NCBI GenBank assembly: GCA_964016985.1
Contig: OZ024827.1
Coordinates: forward strand, 15,270,374-15,334,373
Origin: Anodontia alba
Lineage: Eukaryota > Mollusca > Bivalvia > Lucinida > Lucinidae
DNA length: 64,000 bases
Direction of reading: 5' to 3'
Shown here: piece after piece, positions 49,520 to 60,203 of the stretch
Layout: each line of letters begins with the position of its first letter
Position numbering within the stretch: the stretch's first letter is position 1
The notes under the pieces: model-generated
What the model saw: only the letters and a program-made list of their open reading frames with translations
What the model was told of the DNA's origin: nothing
Database searches by the model: none
Program-made: the position numbers and the translations under genes

Positions 49520-50200
49520 CAAGAGCTAAGCAAAATTGTAGCAGATGACATTCTAACTTTATTATTCTTATTATATATTTTATTATTTATTATTTTTTGA
49601 TTAACATGCAGGTACAGAGGCAACATCCATATCGGTAGGCCCCCTTCCAGATAGCTGGCTTACTGCACGTATGGCAGATCTCACACTAGATCTCCAGGTA
49701 TGTCTGTCATGAGGGTTAATAGCCAAGAGCTTCCACTCTCTGCAATCCCTCTCTGTCAGCTGCTTCCATGTCATTTTGGGCCTCCCAGGCCCATGCTTTG
49801 CATCAGCCTGTATGTCAAAGGCTGTCTTGACCATTGGAGCTTTCCACATGTCCATACCATCGGAGTCTTCTCTCCTTCAGAAAGAGGTCCAGATCCTCAA
49901 TGCCAAGCCGCACAAGTAGCTCATTGGACCTGGTGGTGACAATGTCTTGAGGCCTGACATTGCAGATCTGTCTGATCATTGCCCTGTCATTTTGCTGCAG
50001 ATGCTGGAGGACGGCCAAGTCTCGCTGGCATGGAGCATTGTGCTCTGCACACAAGAGCTGTACACATGGCCACATTCCAAAATCTTTCGTGGCAAGCATA
50101 TTCTTCTTCAGAGAAAATAAGCCTTCACATTTCATATGAATCCTCTGCTTATACAATGGCTTATTTTCACTGAAAAATAAAAAAAAGAAATGGGATCTGC
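49520..50200. mobile_element. Family B element split by a non-LTR fragment
   Basis: Left part (49,520-49,598): GAGCTAAGCAAAATTGTAGC, GATGACATTCTAAC and an AT-rich run. Right part (about 50,108-50,200): TTCAGAGAAAATAAGCCTTC, ACATTTCATATGAATCC, CACTGAAAAATAAAA and GATCTGCTG. The non-LTR fragment lies between. Confidence 0.6.
49599..50107 (-). pseudogene. Non-LTR retrotransposon 3' fragment, copy 1
   Basis: Minus-strand frames encode the region downstream of a non-LTR reverse transcriptase. A 113-codon frame has DRAMIRQICNVRPQDIVTT, then LVRLGIEDLDLFLKERRLRWYGHVE. A second, shifted 84-codon frame has GPGRPKMTWKQLTERDCREW, ending shortly after SGRGPTDMDVA. The RRLRWYGHVE plus GRPKMTW pair is the hallmark C-terminal region seen in RTE/CR1-like elements; the clade is not settled. 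It is 5'-truncated and frameshifted, and ends with TTAATCAAAAAAT. Confidence 0.8.
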
Positions 50201-50335
50201 TGTACCCTATTTATCATATGTATTCGGATAGACTGGCCTGAGCAAACAGTAGACTCAGATGAGACTCCACAGAACCTGGTGTCTCATCAAGGTCTACATT
50301 GTTTTCCACTCATCCAGCAATTCTTATACCCTCCT
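50201..50335. mobile_element. Family F2 element, partial
   Basis: CCTATTTATCATATGTATTCGG, ATAGACTGGCCTGAGC, GTAGACTCAGATGAGAC with TGTCTCATCAAGGTC, and CTCATCCAGCAATTC. Confidence 0.55.
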
Positions 50336-50710
50336 ACATGATAGTGGTGGGGTATTTTAGTATCACATTGGTTGTCCATGTATCTGTCGGTCTGTCCATC
50401 CGTCTGTTGTTGATCCATGTGTATTTTCATTTTCAGATGATAACTTGAGTAAATATCAATGGATTGTCACCAAACTTAGTATGTGCATTGATATTGTGGA
50501 TATTTGGTTTGGGATTGCCACTGGGCAAATTTCATCAGTTTTTGATGGATTTGTCTGCCCCAGACATGCACATATCTTTGTTTCTAGATGATAATAAGAG
50601 TAACTGGCAATGGATTTTCACCAAATTTGGTATATGCATTGATATTGTGGCGATCTGGTTTGGGATCGCCAAGGGGCAAATTTCATCAGTTTTTGACAGT
50701 TATCTGCCTT
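50336..50710 (+). repeat. ~150-bp tandem repeat, two units
   Basis: Same family as 22.9-23.4 kb: leader GTCTGTCCATCCGTCTG, then TTCAGATGATAACTTGAG, TTGTCACCAAACTTAG, GATATTGTGGATATTTGG, TTTGGGATTGCC and GGGCAAATTTCATCAG, with a second unit from about 50,587. The frame at 50,464-50,769 is repeat-derived. Confidence 0.7.
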
Positions 50711-51018
50711 TTACATGGGAGACAACTTTTGTAACCTGTTCACTTCCATGTACACCAAGGCTCGTCTGAAATTTGGTCAATTTTAGAAGAAAAGAGGGGA
50801 GTTATATTTTTTTTCCTTTTAGAGTAAACCAATTTTGAGAAAGTGGACAAAACAATTTTGAACAGTTGTTGCCTGAAAATATATCAACTCCAGTTTAAAC
50901 ATATTCAAAAACATTTTTGAAAATGTATTCTTTTCGCTGTAAAATATGCTATATAAATTTGTAGTTTGTCTCATGTAAAATCATACAAAATTTATACAAA
51001 TTATGAGCACTGGTTATA
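50711..51018. repeat. Family H fragment and unassigned sequence
   Basis: About 50,711-50,860 has ATGGGAGACAACTTTTGTAAC, AAGGCTCGTCTGAAATTTGG and AGTAAACCAATTTTGAG, a diverged H copy. The rest is AT-rich and unassigned. Confidence 0.45.
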
Positions 51019-51200
51019 TTAACCCTGAAAGCGCCAAGCAAAATTTGTAGCAGACAACATTCTAAAAAAGAATATTTTTCTTAGAAAATAAGCCTTAAAA
51101 TTTCATGTGAATTGTCTGCTTGCTTGTAAGAAAAATAATAAAAAAAAATATATTTAAAAGTGTTGTCTGCTGCAGTTGTAATTGGCGCTTTAAGGGTTAA
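51019..51200. mobile_element. Family B palindromic MITE
   Basis: From TTAACCCTGAAAGCGCC to GGCGCTTTAAGGGTTAA, with the outer ends well kept. The hairpin is shortened to AATTTCATGTGAATTGTCTGC. Confidence 0.76.
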
Positions 51201-51386
51201 CCCTTTCATCCCAAGCTTCTGAAGTGGACTCTTCCATTCATGCCCACTGATGCAAATAGGGGTTTCAGTCTAAAATCAAAAGCAGAATGGCAAACAGTGT
51301 AGATCCTGATGAGGTGGCTTATTACAAGCCATGATATCTGGATCTACACTGTTTGCACAGGTATCTGTTTTGGTCTGAAAGGGTTA
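51198..51386. mobile_element. Family G palindromic MITE
   Basis: From TTAACCCTTTCATCCCAAGC to GGTCTGAAAGGGTTAA. The hairpin AACAGTGTAGATCCTGATGAGG with ATATCTGGATCTACACTG lies around 51,293-51,355. It shares its TTAA with the neighbouring B and I elements. Confidence 0.74.
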
Positions 51387-51629
51387 ACCCTTAAACTGCC
51401 AATCACAACAATTGTCATCTGCTTTATCATCTGCTTGTGATTTTAAAAGTCATTTCTGCAAACAGTGTGTACCCAGATCAGACTGCTCCTTTTAGGAGCA
51501 GTCTGAACTGGGTTGACACTGTTTGCCACTATGCAAAAATAGGTTTGAAAAGTTTGCAAGAATATTCAGCAGACGACATAAACAGACAACATTTTCAGAT
51601 GCAGGTTTTCTTGGCATTTTAAGTGTTAA
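51382..51629 (-). mobile_element. Family I palindromic MITE, copy 2
   Basis: From TTAACCCTTAAACTGCCAATC to CTTGGCATTTTAAGTGTTAA, inverted relative to 18,471-18,710. The hairpin CAGATCAGACTGCTCC, loop TTTTA, GGAGCAGTCTGAACTG is nearly intact. Confidence 0.78.
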
Positions 51630-52107
51630 TAAAGTAATGCATATCATTAAAAAAGAACAACAACAACATTTTCCATCTCAAATTGGTAATGTAACATGCC
51701 AAATTATCTGGCCATTTGCCACGGATTTTGTTTGTGATTGATGCAATGTATGCCAGACTTATGCTAAATGGGCTCTAAAACAGTAAATAATTATCACAAA
51801 ATCATTGTAAATTTTACATGGCTTGTTAGAAATACATGGATGACATTGGCTGGGTGCAGCATTACTCTGTCTAGGTCTTCACAGGATGCAAATTAATATA
51901 TAGACTACTATTTTGCTGAAAATGATACAATGTACTTTGACATTGCTCTATAAATGGAGACAAGCATTGAAAACATTAGAGTAAACTGTGTAATGGCAAA
52001 ATACAAAAAAAAAAAAAAAAAAAACAACAACAAAGAAAACAACTGAAAAGCAAATTGTAGAGCCAGATAAGACAGCTTGTTACAAGCCATTTCATCTGGA
52101 CCTGCAC
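51630..52107. other. Unassigned sequence
   Basis: A poly-A tract lies at about 52,004-52,024. An AGATAAGACAGCTTGTTACAAG segment near 52,065-52,110 recalls the family G hairpin. No gene was seen. Confidence 0.4.
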
Positions 52108-52271
52108 TATAGCTCGAGATAGGAGGGGTTATCCACATAATATTTTTCTTATTTCTACATGAAAACGTATTCTCATGGTGGTGCTTCTCATGAGTACCAT
52201 AACATATGTTTTTGGAGAAATAGGAAAATATCAGAACTTTTCAGTTGAAAAATGTGCCTTATCTGGAGCTA
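52108..52271. mobile_element. Family E palindromic MITE
   Basis: Ends TAGCTCGAGATAGGAGGGG and GTGCCTTATCTGGAGCTA. The core has CTCATGGTGGTGCTTCTCATG and ACATATGTTTTTGG. A split family D element begins immediately after it. Confidence 0.65.
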
Positions 52272-52289
52272 TCATCATGAAAACATACC

Positions 52290-53637
52290 TAAAAGAGTTG
52301 TGCAAAAAGTTCTGTCACTAATAGGCTTCCTAAGTTTTATCCCAGGTATATTTTAAAATGCTTCACTGCACTTGAATGGCGTGTTGAATAGCTAATGATA
52401 CCTGTTTATTTCATGCAAAGTGCTTTCCAACTGACTGAGTTATTTCAAATTGAAATAGATGCAGTCATATACACTGACCAGTTTACTTGTTACATTGGAA
52501 CATGGACCAGAAGACTGAAATTCGTAGCTATATTAAATGCCGCATTAGGTTAATATAGATTCAAAGCAGATATTTAATGAATTGTGTGGTATATATGGAC
52601 CTCAGACCATTTCAATGCGCAGTTTTTTAGTTAGGTAGGTTAAAGCTTTTAAATCTGGGAAATTTTCTGTTGAAAATGATACCCGTCCTGGAAGGCCTAA
52701 AACCTCTGTTACCAAGGCTAACGTCACTGCTGTAAAGATTGGGGTCAAACAGGATGCGTGATTGTCTGTCAAAGATATTGCTAGTTGTACTGGCATATCA
52801 AAAGGCAGTGTGCAAACAATTCTGAAAAAGCGTTTGGACCTGAGAAAGGTTTGCTCTAGGTGAGTAGCCCATTTGCTCACTGAGGAGCAAAAGACACAAC
52901 GCCTTAAATGTGCCCGGGAACTTTTGAAAACATACAGAGGCTTTAATAGTTGGGTTATTTCTACCTTGCTAACAGATGATGAAACCTGGGTGCACATGTT
53001 TGAGCCACAAAGAAGGGCGGATAATAAGCAATGGAAGTGAAAAGATCAAAAACGCCCATGTATTGCCAAGAGAACCATAAGTTCAAAAAAGATGTTGTAC
53101 GCAATTTTCTTTAATTCAAGTGGGCCAGTTGTTCAAGTGCCTTGTCCATCTGGTCATACAGTCACTGGCCGATTCTACAAGAATTCTGTACTGAAGAAAG
53201 TGAAAGCGTTTTACAATAAGAAATGACCAAGCAAAGGATGGTCAGGAGTCCACCTTTTACATGACAATGCCTCCTCTCATAGGTGTGAGGTTGTTAAGTA
53301 TTTTTTGGCTTCTGAAAAGGTGAAAGTTTTAAACCATCCACCTTATTCACCTGATCTGAGTCCCTGTGACTTCTTTTTATTTCCAAGGCTTAAGAAAATG
53401 CTTTCTGGAAATAAGTATACATCTAGAAGTTCTCTTGGCAGCGCTATCTATCAGTGTCTCCAACAGATACCAAAAGACGACTATTTATCTGCTTTTCATG
53501 ACTGGCTAAAAAGGTTACAAAAATGTGTTTCAGTAAAGGGGGAATACTTTGAAGGTTTGTAATAAAAATATGTTTGATAAAACGTAGCACTGAAGTAATC
53601 CGAACCCAGTGACAAAACTTTTTGCAGGACCCTCGTA
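52290..53637 (+). mobile_element. mariner element, copy 2
   Basis: A 1.35-kb element with left terminus TAAAAGAGTTGTGCAAAAAG (decayed) and right terminus, reversed, TACGAGGGTCCTGCAAAAAG. TA lies on both sides inside a family D element. The 5' untranslated part is colinear with copy 1 and lacks the DIRS insertion, giving the empty site GACCAGTTTACTTG. Confidence 0.88.
52502..53562 (+). pseudogene. mariner transposase, copy 2 (broken)
   Basis: About 353 codons with several stops and frameshifts. Motifs appear in the same order as copy 1: a first-Asp motif in TDDETWVHMFEP near 52,975, LLHDNASSH near 53,260, and YSPDLSPCDFFLFP near 53,345. The second to third Asp distance is 35 positions, the DD34D spacing. 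The C-terminal 85 codons (53,305-53,562) are stop-free and end in GEYFEGL. Confidence 0.87.
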
Positions 53638-53840
53638 TACAGTTTTGAACCCTTATATATAAACTGGGGTTTACAGGGGTATACATTAGTTATCATATTT
53701 TTGCTCAAAAACATAGATTATGGGCACTCATTAGAACCATACCCACAATCTATATTTTGAGCAGAAATATGAAAAATATCAAGAGTTTTTATCTGAAAAT
53801 TTTCAGTTTTTGGAGGTGAAATTTTGCGTGTTACTCTGTT

Positions 53841-54018
53841 TGTAAAGCCTTGGGTGGGCAGGTCCTGTAGTGCTGAAAGGGTCAAATACTTGTCCGTTTG
53901 AATAATTGAATGAATGTTTGAGATCAGCATATATCAATACCTTGATGGGAGTGTCCACTGCTGGGTTTTGAGGGGTCCCAATAGCAAGATTTATAAAAAT
54001 ATTTATAATAAAATATTT
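53841..54018. other. Unassigned sequence
   Basis: No recognised gene or repeat. Confidence 0.35.
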
Positions 54019-54233
54019 TTAACCCTAGTCCTGCTGAACCCGGATATGATCTACCTTTGCAAACAGTGTAGACCCAGATCAGTTGGCTTCTGAAGAAGCC
54101 AACTGATCTGGATCTGCACTGTTGCCATTAGATATATGAATTTTGCATCAACAACCTGGATCAAATAATCTGATTGGCTAAAAATTAGAAGTGGGCGTGG
54201 TATCCTAATTTATTCATCATGAGAAGGGTTAAA
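54019..54233 (-). mobile_element. Family A palindromic MITE, copy 14
   Basis: From TTAACCCTAGTCCTGCTGAA to ATCATGAGAAGGGTTAA, with a near-perfect hairpin around 54,065-54,120. Confidence 0.82.
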
Positions 54234-54846
54234 AGTAAAAGGAAATACTGTGGAAGTACAGAATAACTGGCCTTACAAAGGCTTATCTATAATAGTAGAA
54301 ATTTTAACAGTCTTATGATAATTACCTAATAGATCTACTCCTTTGAAACTGCTAGGGGGATTTTGTTGGAACCTTGGACTTTTCCCTCAGTTTTTAATGG
54401 TCTTAGATGTTAATGGGTTTGGTATTATACAGAATGGAGGCCCAGTGGCCATCTTTTAAATGAATGGAAATGTTATTCAGGATTTTGCTATTTTACAACC
54501 TCAATGAAATTGCCAGAGATTTTTCATTTACATTTCTTTGCATTCCCATCAAGTCTACTTAATCCTAAATGCATAAACTTTGAAAAGACTTGTTTTAATC
54601 TAACACATTATTAGGAAGAGTAAGATACCTTAACCATCCTACCCCTTTTCACATTCACTATCCATTTCAGACAATACTCCAGGTTACCCACTTGACCCAT
54701 CCCTGCCAGTCCAAACTCACCATACAGCTATACCTATCCCACACCTCACCTGTACCACACCACTCCATGTAACCAACCTTCTAGCTCACCACCTTATCCA
54801 CTGTACATGTTGATTACTCAGTCCACCCTAACTACTATGAAGCACC
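54234..54846. other. Unassigned, apparently low-copy sequence
   Basis: No repeat shared with the rest of the window was noticed. A C/A-rich stretch runs from 54,640 to 54,840. No supported coding frame. Confidence 0.35.
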
Positions 54847-55103
54847 CATCACGAAAACATGCCTATATAATTTTGACCCCCTTATACCCCACTTTTATAG
54901 AGTAGAATTGGGGTTTACAGGGGTATACATCATTTTTCTTATTTCTGCTTAAAAACACAGATTGTGGGTACTCGTTAGAACCGCCTTGTCGACAGTCTAT
55001 GTTTTGAGCCCAAATATGAAAAAATAAGAGTTTTTTATCTGAAAATTTTCAGTTTACAGAGGTGAAATTTTCTATATATTTGAATAGGCATGTTTTCGTA
55101 ATG
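54847..55103 (-). mobile_element. Family D palindromic MITE
   Basis: From CATCACGAAAACATGCC to GGCATGTTTTCGTAATG. The core is truncated at GAACCGCCTTGTCGAC, losing most of the second arm. Confidence 0.76.
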
Positions 55104-55225
55104 CAAGCGGCTGTTTGGATAAGGCTTCTGACTTTAGATAAAAATTTCCCTGATCTGAATCCCATTGCAGGTGGAGTTCAGTTTATGACTGTGTGGTGTT
55201 TCATTGCACATAGCCTTTCAATATC

Positions 55226-55351
55226 ACTGGATCTGCACTGATTGTCATTAAGTGTGTGAATTCTTTTCAACAGCCTGGATCAAGTAATCTGATTGGTTGA
55301 AAATTGGAAGTGGGCATGGCATCACAGTTTATTGAGCATGGCAAGGGTTAA
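55226..55351 (-). mobile_element. Family A palindromic MITE, copy 15 (right half only)
   Basis: CTGGATCTGCACTGATTGTC, GGATCAAGTAATCTGATTGG and GAGCATGGCAAGGGTTAA. The left end and left arm are absent. Confidence 0.68.
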
Positions 55352-55431
55352 TAAAACAGGACTACTTAAAAGAAAAATAAAAGTGAACAGAACCATTGCT
55401 CAGTTTCATCCTGAAAGGCACTGGTATTATT

Positions 55432-56600
55432 GTCCCCCGACGTTAGTCAAAGGGGGCTATAGTAATGTGTTCGTCCGTCCATACATCCCTCCGTCCGTCC
55501 ATACATCCCTCTGTCCGTCAGTCCATCTGTCCTTAGACACAATCTTGTCTCCGCACTCCTCCTACAGTTTTCAAGGGATTTTGATGAAACTTTCCAGTTA
55601 TTGTTCCTATGACCTGAAGATGATCATATTTTATCGAGGTCATGCTCAGCTGATTTTTACTAGAGTTATAGCCCTTTGGCAATTTTTCAACAGTAAGTCT
55701 CGTCTCTGCAATTTTTCTTGCAGTTTTCAGTGGATTTTAATGAAACCTTCCAGTTATTGTTGCCATGGTCTGAAGAGGATCATATTATACGAAGGTCACG
55801 CTTGACTGCTTTTTACCAGAGTTATGGCCCTTTGTCAGTTTTAGCCATTTATCAACAGAAGTTCTTGTCTCCGCAACTCCTCCTACATTTCTCAAGGGAT
55901 ATTGATGAAACTTTCCAGTTATTGTTTCCATGACCGGAAGATGATCCTATTTTATCGAGGTCATGCTCAACTGATTTTTACCAGAGTTACGGTTTTTTGG
56001 CAATTTATTAACAGTAAGTCTTGTCTTTGCAACTCCTCTTGCAGTTTTCAGTGGATTTTAGTGAAACCTTCCAGTTATTGTTGCCATGACCTGAAGAGGA
56101 TCATATTATACCGAGGTCACGCTTGACTGCTTTTTACCAGAGTTATGGCCCTTTGTCAGTTTTAGCCATTTATCAATAGAAGTTCTTGGTTGATGTCTTT
56201 TAGGTCACGATTAGTATCAGAATAGATACCTTGTGCGTGCAACTAACCTACAGCTTTCCACCCATCATTTTTAATTTATGCATACTTGTTTTACATTGTC
56301 TGAAGATGTGTGTGTGGTTTTGGGGTTATCCTCCCATTATTTTTTATCAACTTTTTCCACTTTTTTGACTTAGTTTTTTCAGGTCCAATTAGTATTACAA
56401 TAGATACCTTGTGGCCGCAACTCCTCCTAGAATTTTCTACCAATCATTTTGAAACTATGCATATTTGTTCTACATGGTCTGAAGATATGAATGTGGTTTT
56501 GAGTTTATCCTCCTATCATGCAGATTTTAAAGTCACAACCCTTTACTGACAAAGCCATGACGCCGGGGGACGCTTGCCCAAACGGGCTTTTATTGTGATT
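55432..56600 (+). repeat. Tandem-core element with TCCG microsatellite
   Basis: It begins TGTCCCCCGACGTTAGTC and a TCCGTCCATACATCCC microsatellite (55,480-55,535). Five to six units follow with CTCCGCAACTCCTCCTAC, TTTTCAAGGGATTTTGATG, AAACTTTCCAGTTATTG and GAGTTATGGCCCTTTG. It ends GACGCCGGGGGACGC, which mirrors the start. Frames at 55,293-56,549 are repeat-derived. Confidence 0.75.
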
Positions 56601-56900
56601 TAATTTTTTAAGATTGTTTTGCCTGTGTCTGATCACAACATAACTGCACTGTATATTTATTCCCACACATTTGGCTCCTCTTATTTTTTCAAAGAATGTC
56701 TGTATTGCTTTATTTACCTACAGCTTAATTAGTGCTAAATTAATGTCTGCATTTTCTTTTTCAAGTCCTAATTACTTCTATTGTGAAGTGTGATGTCTAA
56801 ATTAACCAGAGTAAGGTATTAGAATCCCACAATTCCTTGGCTGGCTCAGTCTTTGTAAATAAGTAAGTTAAGTAATAAAGTAAAGACTTTATTTGAGGAG
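56601..56900. other. Unassigned AT-rich sequence
   Basis: No recognised gene or repeat. Confidence 0.35.
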
Positions 56901-57140
56901 GGTCCCTCAAAGCACACATCATAACTGCAGCGGACAACATTTTTTATTGTTTATTCTTATTTCCTTTTTTTTTTTTTTTGTTTTTTTCAGAAAAAATACA
57001 AGACTTGACATTTTATATGAATCATCTGCATAGCAGACAATTCACATGCAATACCAAGTATTATTTTCTCCAAGAAATATTTTTTGAAGAAATTAGAATG
57101 CTATCTGCTACAAATTTGTTCAGCACTTTTAGGATTGCCT
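56901..57140. mobile_element. Family B palindromic MITE
   Basis: CAAAGCACACATCATAACTGC, AGCGGACAACATTTTTTATTG, AGACTTGACATTTTATATG, a TCTGCATAGCAGA apex, ACAATTCACATGCAATACC and GCTACAAATTTGTTCAGC. Confidence 0.62.
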
Positions 57141-57316
57141 GCAGAAGAACAAATCTGCAGATGACAGATGAATGAGTTTACTTAGTTCATTTCTGAATAT
57201 AGAGGAGTTCCTTTCTGTTTTGAAGTATCTCTTAAGCAATTAATTCAATGCAAGATAGTGTATTAGCTCATTTGTATCCATATGTGAGGTATGATCAAGA
57301 AGTTCTCAGCCCGATA

Positions 57317-57651
57317 TACAGTCGACTCTCGTTATCTCGACCTCGCATATCTCGAATAACCGCTTATCTCGAAGTGAAAATCTGGTCCCTGCTTAAACAT
57401 GAAAATCTAACAACAGGTAAAAAATATTGTGGAAAAGAGGAGAAATTGCTCCTAAGGAGCAATTTCTCCTCTTTTTGCAATATTTTCAATATATCTGTAA
57501 CTTCAAGAGTCCAATTACATATATATTTGTTAAATGTGGTTGTTCGAATTATTTTTTTCCTCAATTCTGTAACTCTGATATGTCGAGGAACGGATATCTC
57601 GAAGTGTTTCAGAGAGTCCCTTGGAATTCAAGATAACGAGAGCCGACTGTA
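57317..57651. mobile_element. Family K pogo-like MITE, copy 2
   Basis: TA-flanked ends CAGTCGACTCTCGTTATC and GATAACGAGAGCCGACTG. The same GGAGAAATTGCTCC hairpin and TCGAGATA-type subterminal motifs are present as in 16,653-16,989. The frames inside are products of the palindrome. Confidence 0.8.
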
Positions 57652-57796
57652 CTTAGAATGAATAAATTGAAATGAAACTCCAGTCAGTTGATAAATTTAT
57701 CTTATTCAACATCTTTGGTAGAAAAAATAAAATTTCAAAGCTACTGATTTCAATAGGAATTTGCTGCAAACAGGGGAATGGTGTGCTAATGGACAA

Positions 57797-59443
57797 AGTT
57801 GTAGAGCAGTCATAAAATACTTATGTAAGAAGGGCACGTCCCTGAAGGAAATTCATGACGACCATTAAAACCCTTTGGGATGAGTCTGCTTCTTTCAGCA
57901 TGAAGAAGACATGGGCTGCTGAATTTAGGAGAGGGAGGGAGAGCGTAGAGGATTATGAACGGTCTGGGCACCCTTAAGAAGCTAGTACAGATGAAAATGT
58001 TGAGCATGTGCACAATCTGATCATATGTGACAGGAGAAGAAACCTGCGTGGTTTAGCTAGACCAATAGGCATAAGTTTTGAGGAGGTTAAGCCTATCTTG
58101 ACCAATATCTTAGGGATTTCAAAAGTATCAGCTAGATTAGATACTGCACTAAAACCCTGCAGGTTTAGGCAGTTGTTTTTTTTCTCTGTTACAGGAAGAA
58201 ATGAAACAGTTAAAATATATAAGGAAAACGCTAAAATGGACTGAAACAGAATGAAACAAGTGAAACAGACCAATAGCAGTTCTCAGTGATGGTCAGTTTC
58301 ATTTGTTTCATTTTTTAGGAAAGAGGATGAAACAGACCAGAAAAACTTGGTCAGTGCTCATTACGAAACAGGGTGTAATGAAATGTAAACAGGGTGTAAT
58401 GAAATGTAACAAGAGACAGATACTACTCCTAGTCTTTTATTTATTTTTATAAATTCTTTTCTGTTTCATAACAAATGAAAGGAATAAGATATATAGGGAA
58501 AACTCTGAAATAGGATGAAACAGACCAGAAACCTTGGGTGAATGCCCATTACAAAACAAGGCGAAACAAAATGAAACAGATACTTTTTTTTTATAAACCC
58601 CTTTCTGAAATGAAACAAATGAAACAGACCTACAACCTTGGTCAGTGCTTGTTACTAATCAAGTTGAATCAAAATGAAACAATGAGACAGATACTATTCC
58701 AAGTATTTTATTTTATTTTATTTTTTTTTTTATAAACCCTTCTCTGTTTTGTAACAAATGAAATGAATTAAGGTATATAGGGAAAACTCTGAAACAGGAT
58801 GAAACAGACCAAAAACCTTGGTCAATACTCATTATGAAACGAGGCAAAACAAAATGAAGTGATGAAACAGATACTCTTTTTTTTTAATCAACCCATTTCT
58901 GTTTAGTAACAAATGAAATGAATAAGATATATAGGGAAAACTCTGAAACAAGATGAAACAGACCAAAAGCCTGTTTCAATGGTTTCGTTTGTTCTATCTT
59001 TTGGGATAGTCAGGGCGTTATCATAGTGGATTATCTTGAGGAAGGTCACATGATAAATGGTGCATAATATGCAGAAGAACTAAGGCAGCTGTATCAGGAA
59101 ATTATAAAGAAAAAAAGAGTAAAGTTGACTTGAGGTGCTCTGCTCTTGCAAGATAATGCAGCAGCCCACACCTCTCGCTATGGCTGCTGCGACTAAATGC
59201 AGCTTCGAGGTCCTTCCTCATCCCCCGTATTCTCTAGATTTAACTTCTGACTGAGACTATCAGTTTCCAAATCTGAAAACTAACCCTCCTGATATGAATT
59301 ATGGAAGCAATGAAGGCATCATAGATGCTGTTGATGAATACTTGGGGGACCAGGAAGAAGGCTTCTATTATGAAGGGATAAGCAAACTGGAACAGCTTTG
59401 GAGAAAGTGCATTGAGGCAAAGGGAGATTATATTGAGAAATAA
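57797..59443 (+). pseudogene. Third mariner-like transposase, decayed and split
   Basis: N-terminal part (57,797-58,150) reads, across stops, as a mariner DNA-binding domain: GTSLKEIHDDH, then DRRRNLRGLARPIGISFEEV and GISKVSARL. C-terminal part (about 59,025-59,443) has LLQDNAAAHTS-like coding near 59,145, a degraded third-Asp motif YSLDLTSD near 59,230, and GISKLEQLWRKCIEAKGDYIEK before TAA at 59,441. The middle is replaced by a tandem-repeat insertion. Sequence and likely subfamily differ from the two copies at 32 and 53 kb. No clear termini were found. Confidence 0.75.
58165..59005 (+). repeat. GAAACAGA-type tandem repeat inside the third mariner
   Basis: About four irregular units carry ATGAAACAGACCAGAAACC, TTGGTCAGTGCTCATTACG, AACAAAATGAAACAGATAC, TAAACCCTTTTCTGTTT and ATATATAGGGAAAACTCTG. 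It separates the two halves of the mariner remnant. Confidence 0.78.
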
Positions 59444-59980
59444 TGGCACAATTTCGGCTCTTGGTCATTCCCAATGTACAGGAGCAAAGAAATTTTTTAT
59501 CCTCTCTCTTATGGCCAGTTTTTGTGTAAATATCTAACAAAAGTGTTGTAGTCATAATAAGCATGAAGGGGATTACATGTATCTTACTCATTTGAATAGG
59601 AGCCAGGGGCAATTGAATTGGGGAAATATAGGGTGTGAATCTACAAAATTGGGAAAACTGGATTGGAAGAAAGAAAACATATGTTTGTTTCAAATCACTT
59701 AAAACAAAATTCAGTGTGTTTTTCAATGTTGTCCATGATTTGAACTTGAGAGAATTTCGTAGCAATTAATAAACTCATACATAATGATTCATCTACTTTT
59801 ACTCTAAATGTAGTCAAAGGAGAAATTGGGAACTTTCTATTGATTTTGGGAATATTTGTCTCTAAATTGAATAAAAATTTGGGCCAATTTCCAGCCTCAA
59901 ATTTAGGCTAGGAAAATCCCTGCATGATGGGTATGTCACAAGATGTGAATGTGTCTGAAATTCACACAAATTACCTACAG
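59444..59980. other. Unassigned sequence
   Basis: No recognised repeat. The 148-codon minus-strand frame at 59,319-59,765 overlaps the mariner C terminus in antisense and has no domain, so it is not called. Confidence 0.35.
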
Positions 59981-60203
59981 AATCTGTAGCTCAGTGAATG
60001 AGACTTAGTCTGTTTTGCTGTGGGTTACAGGTTTGAAACCATCAGTGAACTTTTATTTTTTCTTGTTAAACAACATTTTCACACTACATCTTTAAACACA
60101 GTTCATGGCCCATCCATTTCTGCACCACCCACTAGGTGAGGTCTATCTTGCCATGAGCTACAGGTTTGAACCCCATCAGTGAACTTTTTTATTTTTTTCT
60201 CAT
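59981..60203 (+). repeat. Dimeric tRNA-like repeat
   Basis: CTGTAGCTCAGTGAATGAG resembles an A box and CACAGGTTTGAAACC-like sequence a B box (about 59,985-60,045). A second TGAGCTACAGGTTTGAACCCC and ATCAGTGAAC lies around 60,155-60,185. This may be a decayed SINE head; there is no supported tRNA fold. Confidence 0.4.

Larger units (their letters stand above)
52272..53840. mobile_element. Family D element split by mariner copy 2
   Basis: Left piece 52,272-52,289 (ATCATGAAAACATACC). Right piece from about 53,638: AACTGGGGTTTACAGGGG, CATAGATTATGGGCACTC, ATCTGAAAATTTTCAG, GGAGGTGAAATTTTG. The insertion point is a TA where other copies read GCCTATATAATTTTG. Confidence 0.72.

Noticed and set aside
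55293..56549. Overlapping 70-170-codon frames as a gene family
   Set aside because: They follow the tandem units (TFQLL, SYCC repeats) in two frames; the unit itself is a dispersed repeat.
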